Shown here piece by piece: positions 48,401 to 60,625 of a stretch of DNA of 64,000 nt (position 1 is the first letter of the stretch; each line of letters begins with the position of its first letter). The notes beneath the pieces were generated by a model. That model was not told the DNA's origin and did not search any database. It saw only the letters and a list, made by a program, of their open reading frames with translations. The stretch covers positions 7,619,633 through 7,683,632 of the forward strand of contig OX453272.1 in assembly GCA_949710005.1 (NCBI GenBank), given 5' to 3'. The position numbers and the translations under genes were made by a program. Source of the stretch: Ricordea florida (lineage: Eukaryota; Cnidaria; Anthozoa; Corallimorpharia; Ricordeidae).

Positions 48401-50330
48401 CAGGCTAAATTCTCCAAAGAAACAGATGGGGAAGTGTACAGCATTTATTAAAGTGAATTTCTGTTCAGGTATTGGGAATGAAAGTACTTAAAATGCTGCA
48501 GTAAATGCTGAAATATTTCTGATTGCAACACTTCAGTGTTAAAAAGAAAATGATCTTCCACCCTTGAATTTTTTTTAGGTATTTTAGGTTTTTATGATGT
48601 CAGTTCCCTGTGATACAGAGAGGAGTCATTGATGTTATTTTATTAGGTTTCGAGGAATTATTTAGTCAAAGTTTTGAAATTTGTTTTTCATGTTAGGAGT
48701 CACTGAACCAATTGTAAAAGATCAATTGTCTCTTCAAACATTCACTTCAGAAACAAACCAGGAAGTTCACGCTGCAATCACAAATGACGGCTCTTTTAAA
48801 TTCAGCCAATTTCATGGCGGACAAGTTGCTGTGAGTCATGACTGCTGTTGTGCTGTTCGTATCAATCCACTTTGTGAGTTTAACAATGCCATAGTGATGA
48901 GTCATCGTCCTCTTAAAGATGATGAGTTGTTTGAAGTGATTGTTGAGAAACTTGTGAGTCGCTGGTCTGGCTCAATGGAAGCAGGTTTGTTTACCAAATG
49001 ATGTGTTTACAAGTCTGAAACTTGAAAGATTTAGATTACACCAGGTATAGATCCTGCCTCCATGCCGACTTAAGATAACATTTGTGCCAATGAGATTTCA
49101 GTCATATCAAAGTAAAATTAATTTAGTTCAAGTTTCTGATGAAAACAGACAGACAGTAGACACTGAAAATTCAGTACCAGAACTTAGATAATTTTGGCTG
49201 TAAGTGGAGTGTTAAACATATTGCATAACATTGTGGGGTTTTCATTTGCCACTAATATAAGTTAATGGACTTAGAAATCTTATACCGTCACAGCATGGCA
49301 AAGCATTGGTTTATGTTATTCAAGTGACATTATTTGCAGCAAGTGAACCTCCTACTTTAGGCATTCATGTTGTGAGATGGCATGAGTGTAAACAATGGAG
49401 GAAGAACAAGCTTGAAGTTTTCCTATTTGTGTGTCCTGCTCTGAGAAATGATGTACATCCAACTCTGGCAACTTCAGACACTAACAAAAATGAGAATTAT
49501 TAGTCCAACAGTTATTGTTGTTCTTTAGCTTAGAGTTTTTTCTGTGCCAAAAGGAACAAGGTTTCTGTTATTGAATCTATAGTCTATCTAACTGCTTTAT
49601 ATAAAGGATGATGAGTTTGCGTTTGTGTTATAGACACCAGCTAGCATAACTGGTACATCCTTTAGATCTTGTACAAGAATTTATGGTTTTGTTGCTTTAC
49701 TTTGCTCAAAATCCCAGTTTTTTTGCTTCATGCTATCTACTAAACAAACAATTTATCATATGGAACTTGGTTCCCGTGAACTAAGAGCCCATCCCTTATG
49801 ACATTTGCATGTACGCCAAGATATTATACTTGTGAATGTGGTGATTAGATAAACTGTTAAAAAGAAATGCAGTCCCACATGCAACTTCTGCCTGTAATGT
49901 CAATACAAATTAAGAAAATTATGAATTCAAGGTTATTGAAAGGATCAAACACCAAACTCTTCCATTTAACATATAAGGCAGTGTATGGCACTCACTTTAA
50001 AAGAGAATTACTATCAAGATCATGGGCTAAGAAGGGATAATAATTTGATTATATAATCAATAAAGATTATGACTGAAAGAGTGCCTGGAATAAAGCCCCA
50101 AGTGACTACTAATCAACTGGTCAATTCTCCTTATAATTTACCCTGTATTTGCTTGGAAATTGAAGGGAGAATTTGACACTGGATCAGGCATCCTTAAGGG
50201 CTTTATTTGACGTGCCCCTTCAGTTAACTATGTGAGATGTTTAAGAAATAGAAAACATGTACCGTGTTTCTATCGAGTTATAGAAACACGAGTGGAAGTT
50301 TCGGAGAACGAGAAATGCTGTGGGAACACG

Positions 50331-50361
<31 letters not shown>

Positions 50362-50376
50362 GAGTTCTCCCAAACT

Positions 50377-50415
<39 letters not shown>

Positions 50416-53400
50416 CATGTTTTCTATTTCTTTTAGAAAACACCGCGACGAAAAAAAGAAAAGCAACTTGTTAACTTTGAATATCAAAATGTAAATTCTC
50501 TTTGCTTGCGTCATCATTACGTCAACAGCTCGTGCTAGTTCTGTGTTTCTATCGAGTTATAGAAACACGATTTCTAACCAATCAGCGCGCGTACTTTCTT
50601 GGGACTGTTTTCTAAAGGTATGTGGTGGTTATGTCTCCATTCAAACTAATTGGTGATTGTATGTTACAGGAGTATCGTCAACACCTCCTAACCAGCTAGA
50701 GTTTCCTTGTACTATGACAGACCTGGACACAGGAACTTGGATGGTATCAGGATCTTCAGTCCTTCATAATGGTGCTACTATAATGAATGGATATGCATGC
50801 GATTTGGACAAACTAGACGAAGGGTCACGCCTTGGTATAATGCGCAAATCAGGTGGCACTTTACATTTCTTTGTGAATGGGCAGGACTGTGGTCCTGCTG
50901 CATTTGAAGTCCCCTCAGGTAATGCAAATTCAATCACCAATTGCATTTTCTCTATTTTTACTTTCTTGTTTTTTTTTTATGGAAAATGGAAGAATCAAAT
51001 CAGGAAAAAAGGATTTGCTGTTAATCTTGACAAAATCTCCTTTTACCATGATCACCATTTTTTAGAATGTTTCACATTCTAAATCAGCTATTGTTGTGGT
51101 TTTTGGTGATAGGAATATATGCCATGATTGATTTGTATGGACAGTGTGTCCAGATCTCTGTATTTGAAGAAGGTTATAGAGGACCACAAGCTGTGCAAGT
51201 TCCACAGTTGGAGATTTCAGCTTCTGTTCCTGAGGAATCAAGTAAGTTTAGTGTTCTTAACCCATTGGCTACTACTTGTAGCTATTGGGCTTCACAAAAA
51301 CTTGAATCTCAGCTTGTCCCCTAGGCAAGAAACTCTCAAATTTTGCTTGTGTGGAGTTTTTTGGTAGTTTCAATTTAAGTCAAAGTTGAGTCTTTGTAAA
51401 TCAAAAGTTTCTTTGCAATACGTTAATAGTTCTAAGTCATTTCACCCCTTGTTTCACCCCAACTCTGAGCTTTAAACAGAACATTTCTAAATCACTAGAA
51501 TACTACCACAAGGCCTCTTGATCTGGGTGGCTTTCCTATCAGTCAAGTTTTCAGGCAATTTTACTTTCCCAACTGCAAAATCCACCCATCCCAGATGACT
51601 GGACAGGGCTTTTGTTGAGCTCTGCAACTGGTGCAGTCATCAAAACCTGCTGCATAATGCAAGGTAAAGCTTGCAGCAGCTATGTGACTCTTTAACTCCA
51701 GGTAAATATACTGCCTCAGCCAGTGATAAAGATTATCTCCTATATAAATAGCACAGCAAGCCTTACAAATGTCTGATGGAATCTTTATGGAAAAGATCTC
51801 CAATTTAAATTGGTGAATGATGTCAGAGCAGTGAGTGGTGAAGTATGATGTGGAATACATGCCAATAGTTGCTTAGGGCCTTCTTGCATTCCGCCCTTCA
51901 TTATTTTACTCTAACAGATGGTTACTAATAGAGACTATTATTGCCACTTTTGCATATCTTTAATTGCAGGTAAAGTAAAGTGTGGCTTCCATTCTTGCTG
52001 TGGGAAAAATATTGGTCTTTTAAATAACAAGATGTCGGCTGTGAGAACTGTTGGATTCAATCATGGCATAGTTTTCAGTGCAAAGTCCCTTGATGACGAT
52101 GAAATTTTTGAGGTACACTGTGTAATTTTTCAGTTTCAACCTCTGATAGTTTTATTGGTCTCACCTGTAATATTATTTACATCTTACAGTCACGTTTCCT
52201 GTGATTTGAGAAGTATTTTGAAGAGGGGGTAGGTATATGGGAGCAAATTTTCCTGGCTGTCAGTAGTGTGATTCTCAAGACATTTTTATTCTCAATTACA
52301 CAGTCTACACTATTCTCAGTGGTCACTACATAATTTGTGTACATTTTTCACCCTTAGAGCCAAAGTATGTTTAAGATCTCTTATGCTTTTGAAGAAAAGA
52401 AAAAAGGGACTGTAGTTTATGTCAAGGCTGAATGCTCTAGTTCTTTTTCTGCCATTAGAGATCAGAGAGCATCATCCCCTTACCATATCCATTCATTGTC
52501 AAGCAATAGAATTATTTGATGATGAGAACTTAGAACATTATCAACTCAAGGATACTGAATTAATCTACCTTCAAATCCTCCAAACTAACATTTCAGGAAG
52601 TGTATAGTACTCATTAAAGAGAATTGCTACTCAGATCATGATATCGGTGTTGAACTGAAGCTTTTTTTTTCTTGGAGATTTTGATTGATAAAGTGGGTAA
52701 CCTGTGGTCAGGTTCATTAGCAGTTGGTGTCAGCACAGCTACTGTTCCATTGCTGGTTGTTCCTTCTACTGCGATGGAGTTACGGGATGGGACATGGCTA
52801 ATGACAGGGTCTTGTATATTGAAAGATGCTGTTATGGTAAAAGAAAATTATGGACACAGCCTTGATAGACTTCAGGTTTGACGTCCAGTATAAATACTTC
52901 AATATAATATGAATAGAGCAATAATCATTGAACTGTGTCAGTTTGTTGTTTTTGGTGGTTTTGTCCTGAGCATCTGTGACAGCTTAGATACTAAAGTCTA
53001 CATAACTAAATTAGTAGCTTCCAAAAGAATGGTCACACTACATGGTTTGATCCACAGATGAAAAAGTTATAGCGACACTATATAGTGAATCAAACAGTAC
53101 CACAGTACAGTTCTGTTCAGTAGCTTTACTAGGAAATGACCACACTGCATGGTTTGATCCACAGATAAACAAGTTAGAACCACACACTGTATAGTGAAAC
53201 AAACAGTATCGCAGTACAGTACTGTTCAGTAGCTTTCCAAAGAATGGTCACACTGCATGGTTTGATCCGCAGATGAAAAAGAAAGAACCACACACTGTAT
53301 AGTAAAACAAACAGTATCGCAGTACAGTACTGTTCAGCATCTTTTCAAAGAATTAGGGAGCTTAAGCACGCGCATTTTTGAGACGCGGACGGCAACCGGA

Positions 53401-53786
53401 AGTGGGCTGTTTTCTCTTTTAACTTGTCTTCACACAACCACATTTACATTGAATAGTACGTTTTCTCCATTAGAGATGATCACTTTAAAAATCTGGGAGA
53501 TACCACTGTCCTGTGCACGGTTTGATCTACAGATAAAAATGTTAGAATCATACTTTATAGTAAATCAAAAAGTACCACAAACGGTACTGTTCAGTAGCTT
53601 TACAAAGAATGGTCACACTGCGTGGTTTGATCCGCAGATGAAAAAGAAAGAACCACATTGTATGGTAAAACAAACAGTACCACAGTACAGTACTGGCCCC
53701 GGTTGTTCAAAGGATGGATAACGCTATCCAGCGGATAAATCGCTATCCAGTGGATAAGTGCTGGCAAAAGAAACTACGCTATCAAC

Positions 53787-53823
<37 letters not shown>

Positions 53824-56425
53824 CTTTGAACAACCGGGGCCTGTTCAGTAGCTTTTCAAAGAGTGGTCACGCTAAATGGAACACTGTATTGTTTCATGTC
53901 ATGTTTTATTTTTGTTGACTTAGTTGCCAGTTGAATGGCTTATTCCTCTGTATGCTTAAGTGTGCTGCATCATTGAACATTGACGTGATCGATATGAACT
54001 TGGAGGCGTTTGCGTGGTGGTAACAGTAATTTTGCTCTTGTTTCTTCATATTTCAGCCCAAGACAACAATTGGGGTTCAGCGTAAGAGAGATTCGACGCT
54101 TCACTTTTATGTTAATGGTGAAGACCAGGGAGTTGCTGCCATGGATGTGCCTCAGGTGAACCATTTAGTCAAAAGCAAGTTGGTGGTTTCAGTGTGCTAT
54201 GGCAATCAGATATCTAATCAGCAGTTGTTGTCAGCCAATCATCTGTTGTGCATAGTATTGTAAGACAAAAGCAATTGCATAAATACCTCTTACTAACCGA
54301 GCTCGAGGTCCGTACTGTAAGTTACGGACCGAGTTTTTTCCTCGCGAATGTATAGCCCAAGTGCGAAGCGCGCGGGCCATAATTTCGAGCGGGAAAAAAC
54401 GAGAATCCGTAGCTTACAGTACGGACCGAGAAAACGAGGTTTTTAAGTTATTTATTATATCTCAAAAGAAACTTTTGAATTTAGCGGGCCGAACAGTGCA
54501 GTACGGCCCGCTAAATTGACCAATTACAGAGCGCGTACTAACTGAGAGATATAATAATTAATCTTATAACAGTGAATTGAAAAATACTTTGTATCAACTG
54601 ACAGGTTGTACATGCCATTGTTGATGTATATGGTGTGACTGAAGCAATCTCTGTTTCTCATCCTCCTGGTAGGTTTTTATGTCATTATTCTGTGTCAGTT
54701 TACTAGCCTTTTATTACCTCCGCCAACGGAGTTGGACGGAGGTTGAGTTTTCATCGGCGTTTGTTTCTTTGTTTGTATGTTAGCAGCCTGGCGTCCACAT
54801 CGCTCAACCATTCATCACCAAACTTGGTCAAAACATTCGCTATGGTCTGACTTAGAACTGATTTAATTTTGGGGTATCTAGGTCAAAGGTCAAGGTCACG
54901 GAGAAACGTAAAAGTCGTTATTTCGCAATAAATAGCACTAGAATCATCATATCAACTAAAATGTGCATCTCTCAATTCTGCATCTGCCCATATGTCACAT
55001 GATGCAGTAACATCAGTACCCTTGCTAGCGGTAGGGGGTTGAATGCACTGGCGCAGGTCTGCGCTCTCGGAGTGCTCTTGTTTTGGATGCTTTCCAAATT
55101 TTCGTTGTAGTTGAAATTGAATACAGGCATTTATACGTTATTTATAAAGCCATCTGTAACTGTTGGAGTTTAAGTTACTTTACTATTTGTTGATTAAAAA
55201 CTACTTTCTTTTGCCAAGAAATCCGAGTACCTCCCTTGATTTTTTCTCACATTGTTGGTTATGTTTACATTGATTCCAAAGCAGGTGTGCTGGTACCCAC
55301 AGGACCCGGGGTGGGGATCAATGGAGATCAGTTAGGAGGTCCAGTCATTGAGGTACGATACATCATCAGGGTGGACAGGTTGGGAGATAATTGACCTGGA
55401 ACTTAATAACTTTTCTGTGCTTGTTGGTACATTGTAAAAGGAAAAGGATGTTTTAGTGTCTCCATACATTTCGTACTGAAATTATGTGCTTTTTCGCACT
55501 GGAATCGGCAGAGTAATGATCAGTTATTTTTGTTAATAGACACAAGTGAGAGTTGAACAAGATGACCGCGACTCCAAGCGTAATTTACAAAGGTAGGAAT
55601 AGTAGGAAATATTTCCTATTTTCGCGAAATATTCTTGTTAAGTGGTTGTGAAATTACATCGAGTAATGGGCGATCAAGACGTACGGTAGATATTCATCAA
55701 TTCTATAACAAGTGAGGTAGCTTGTGTGGCTGGCGTCTTACTTAGCAACCGCGCTCGACCTAAATATCCTGATGTGATTGCTCATGTAATCTCCTCTAAT
55801 CATTAAGTTGTGTATCCTTGAATATATACTTGGCCTCCACTCTTCGTTTCGCCTCCGATAATCGCACAGCGTCCAAGGAGGAGAGGGGGGACAGGGGGGG
55901 ACAGGGGGGGACAGGGGTCGGAGAGTTCGGGTGAGAGGAGTTAGAGCACGAGAAGGGCGAGTTCGCACCCGAACAACCCCCACCCCCACCCTCCCACCCC
56001 TACTCTTAGATCGCCGTCCGCACAGGCTACAAGTGAGGTTAAATTAATCATGATAATAACTGGTTGTCACTGAAGTCTGATTGTGTTGTTGTAGTTTCCT
56101 ATTCCATAAGAACTGTGGACAGTTTATTGCGTTGGACAGTAATCGTACCACAGCCAGACGCACAGACAGCTATAACCATGGAGTGGTGCTGAGTGAAACT
56201 CCCATTCCAGATAATCACCTTTTCCAGGTAATCAACGCTTTTGCTCGTCTCTAATCCAATAAAAGGATAAAGATTCTCGGCAGCGACTTGTTCCCGTGAT
56301 CCATATCGCTTATGGAAGAAAGGTGCAATGGAATTATTATGGGGGTAGTTTTTAAAGAAACTGGTGCTGCGTCGGTGGGGAATTGAAACACAAGAAGTTG
56401 GGATAATCAAACGAGTTGATTAGTG

Positions 56426-56470
<45 letters not shown>

Positions 56471-56771
56471 AGTAATATTTCAAAATTGTCCAAAATTTTC
56501 GCTTCGTATCTGACAATGTCATCGTTGAGTTGAGGCCGTTGCTTTCTATCCACGACTTCCAAACATTCATCCGCGTCTTAATAGTTTTGACTGTATTTTT
56601 ATCTACAGTAACTGCTTTTTCGGTGAGCTTTTCGTATTTCCTCATCTCCGCCATTTTCAGTTGAAAAACAAAAGCAAAAAGGTAATGTGTTCAGTGTTGT
56701 CATGGTAACCTTGTTATACCATCGAATTTTGCTGTTATACCACTATTACGCGGAAATAGTGATGCTATCAT

Positions 56772-56810
<39 letters not shown>

Positions 56811-59800
56811 GTAAGTTATACCACCGTAAGGTAAAAGGGAGGTGCTGACGTTTCGTGCGTTAGGCCTTCGTCGGAGCGAATATGGAATGCAATTAGCCTG
56901 GGGAGGAGATATGAATGTTATTTCCAGGATTTTTTTCTTCCGAGGATGGTATGGGTGATGGTAACAAGTTGGGATCGAATTTAACTTGTGGGTCAAGTAC
57001 AGTATTTGCACTGGGACCTATTTTGTGAGCGCGCATTTGCAATTCAACGGCCTCGTACCTAGGTCCACGTTTTTAATAACGAGCAGTACTCTGATTGTTC
57101 TTAAATCATTTCAAACATAATTTGCGTTTAAAAAAATCAGGAACGAATGTTAAGAGTTAGATACACGTGGCGCATTTCTACCATTAGACGTGAAGACATA
57201 CCACCGGTGTATGCTGTAGCATTTGAAATACCCACTTATAGTCAATTCTGTATTCTACTATTTGATCTAAGTGATAACTGGAACCTTCTTACACCAAGGT
57301 CTGCATCCGGAGACTGAACAGCCGCTGGACAGGCTCAGTCATGATTGGTGTCACAGCCCTGGATCCAGACTCCATAACAAATCTTCCTAGCACGGCCAAC
57401 AGTATAAAGATAAGCCCGTGGATTGTCGTCAATAATGCGGTGTATGTGAATGGTAACAAGGTGAGAAGCTGACCGTGGAAGGTGTGGTCAACGTATTTTG
57501 AATACAAGAATGTGGCCTCCTTCTATTTCTGGTTTGAAATGCATCATGGGTACACTTACTTTGATCCTATGCAGCTTTTGTTCTTATAGTGAGGTTGTTA
57601 ACTTGTTCGTTCGTACTGTGACATTTAGGTGAATGATAATCTGCGACGCAGTTTGGACAGTCTACAAGAAGGCGACACATTAGGAGTTTTAATTGACAAG
57701 GAAAGCCGACTACACCTGCTTATCAACGGTGAGGACCTGGGTCCAGTTGCCCAGGCCATCCCCGCCAGACGATTTGTTGTGATAGACCTGTACGGCTGCT
57801 GCGAGGAGGTGGCTATTGTGACCTCTGACCATGGTGAGCGGGCGCATGTCTCTTCAGAGGAAGCGAAGGCCGAAAGGAATACAGGTGAAGTTGACTTTTC
57901 TTCTGTCTTTACCAGTCGAGGAAGTGCGCAAAACCATTGCGAGAAGAGAAGGGTACAGGCAGACATATTCAAGCTTGCATGCACTCTTTTTAATGAACAA
58001 GACAAAGGATCAAATCTCCTGAGTATCATTATATGATCTGTATTGGGAAAACAAATTGTACAAGCGAGTAAGGTCTATTGTGGCAATAACAAAATGCTCG
58101 AACCTGATTGGTTGTTAGCAGCCCATGTTTATGACCCGGAGCGTGCAACTCCCATACAAGGTCTGTGAAACGGCGTTTTACCAAATAAGGTTATTTTTAC
58201 ACAAGAAATTGGATAAATCAAACGAGTTGATTGAGTAAGTTATACCACCGTAAGGTGAATGGGAGGTGCTGACGTTTCGAGCGTTAGCCCTTCGTCGGAG
58301 CGAAGGGCTAACATTCGCTCCGACGAAGGGCTAACGCTCGAAACGTCAGCACCTCCCATTCACCTTACGGTGGTATAACTTACTCAATCAACTCGTTTGA
58401 TTTATCCAATTTCTTGTGTTTCAATTTCCCACCGACGCAGCACCAGTTTCTTTAGAAACTATCCCCACAATAAAGGTTATTTTTAGATCGTCTCTCCCGC
58501 GAATTGGTTTGGGAGAACCAATCACAAGCTAGTGCATTATTGATATGTAGCATGATAACCGCCTGTAGCGACAACGAACACAGCCGACATACACGAGTCT
58601 TCATCGGAGTGTTCGGACAGCATTTCTGAAGATAGTCAAGGTATTTACACAGAGAATAGTAGCTCCGATGAGATAACTCAGACAGCGGAAACAACTTTTT
58701 TTCGCGGGAGAAGCCTCTCTAAAAATAACCTTGCTTGTGAAAACGCCGTTGTATGAACCTATAGCAGTTGCACGCTCCGGGTAATGGGCTCCTGCCCCAC
58801 ATTAGTTTATCAGACGAGTTGATAACGTAAGTTGTACCACCATAATATTTAATAGAAGCTGACGTTTCGAAATTCTGAGTTAAATGATTTCGTGTTTTCT
58901 TGTTTGTAATACAGGCGAGCATTACAAAGGTCCGTGTGATTACAGGCAGCTGTGTGAGCGATTCCGTGCGAGTTTGGCCATTCCAGGTGCGTAACACTGA
59001 CGCCTCTTGTCGGTTGACTTACTTTGCAGTTAGATTTCAATCCGATTTGTGCGGATATTGGCGAACTAAGCTACAGCACTATTGGCCCCTGTGTCACCCC
59101 TAAAAAGGTTTTACGGCTTGTCGTGTAAAGCTTGTGTACAAGGTAACGCCCCAAAATAAGACACTTTTTTGGCAAGTGAAAGCTCGTCGCAGTTATGTAT
59201 GCAGTTGTGAAGGTAACGCCGAAAGCCGGAAAAAAAAAAATAAGGAGTAAACGGGATTCGAACCCATGGCCGTGCGATACCGGTGCAAGATCATGGGTTG
59301 GAATCCTGTTTAAGCCTGAATTTTATTCAGGTCTTACCTTGGCAACTGCTTAAGGAGCGTACATAAATGCGATGATCCTTAACTTGCTAGATCTTTCTTC
59401 CACAGTTCACAGATATGAAATTTTCTTATATTCACATTCACACGTTTTCGGCCGTAGTATAGATCCCAATCTGTTAGTTAAAGCGGTTGTCATACTTCGA
59501 CCGGCTTGCTATTCCTGCTTTTCCTTTGAGTCTCCTTGACTAGTTTTCAAACGCATTATCTACATATGAACCGTCTGTCAATCCTCAGATGAATACTTCA
59601 ATATGGACTCCAACCTGAGTGTGTGTTACTGCCAGGCCTGTCATGAAGCCCGCGGTGAAAAACGCTATGCTGTCAGCGGTGATCCACCATGCCGGTATGC
59701 GTTGCCCCTGGGATGGTGTCAGTTTGCTCTCAGGTGAGCATGTGCGTTTGTTTCTTGCAAACGGTTTGTTAAGCGATGTTTGTCCGCCAAACTTGGGTTT

Positions 59801-60590
59801 ACCTGCCTTAAGTGCCTACTTTTGGCAAAAACTAGGTACTTTTTATGTCTTTTTTATTCAGCATGAAGCAACATGATATTTGATATATTTTCTATTCTGT
59901 CCGACTGTAATGTGCGCCTCTGTAACGGTTGCGTTGGTGTTTACTTCAAGTTTCTTCAATGCGGTTTCTTTAATTTTAACACAACTTCCTAAAGCTAAAC
60001 CTTTTTTTCATGTGATTGCAGAATTCCCCCAAGAGTGGAAGGATATCACGTGTGTGACCGATGGCACGTGGCTTTCTATGGCACTCTGATTGGTCGGCTG
60101 AGAAGAATTCTTGACGTGGGAGATCTACCCGTCCCAGGTAGGTTTTACGTCCGCCCTCTGTCCCTAATCTCTCTTCAACCCTGCAGTAGCTCGGATCCCG
60201 TGCAGTTTGTTTGCATTCAGTCCATTGATGTAGGAGATACACTCGTCCCAGGTCAAAATGAATACAGTCAATGAGTCAAACCTCAAACACTCAAGGGAAA
60301 CGAACAATAGTTCGAGATAGCGAGGGTTCAAGAATACCAACGGTATGTGACTGAAAATACAATCCAAGAGAAATGAGTTTGAGTTCAAGAAAGCAGGGAG
60401 ATAACCGAGCACGACACCGCGAGGTTCGACTTTGACATTATGACGTATCTCCCACCATTAGTTTTTTTTATTATTTTGTTTCCCTTACGCATTGACGAAG
60501 CTATTTTGACCAAGATAGCCAAAGTCTGGGCCGTTTTTTTCTCTCCCCGTTTGTTATTTCATGCTTGCGTGCTAGCTGTTTTTTTACCTC

Positions 60591-60625
<35 letters not shown>

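Larger units (their letters stand above)
53011..53890 (-). repeat. ~107-bp satellite, locus 2, inverted relative to 2.2 kb
   Basis: The phrase catggtttgatcc(a/g)cagat recurs at about 107-bp spacing (53041, 53148, 53256 and later copies), as does cagtacagtactgttcagtagctt. It is the reverse complement of the unit at 2195-2560. It is interrupted by two MITEs. Confidence 0.9.

Noticed and set aside
49306-49503. Extra NEURL4 exon in intron 8
   Set aside because: Exons 8 and 9 join in phase across an NHR middle strand. The open frame here lacks NHR motifs and suitable splice sites.
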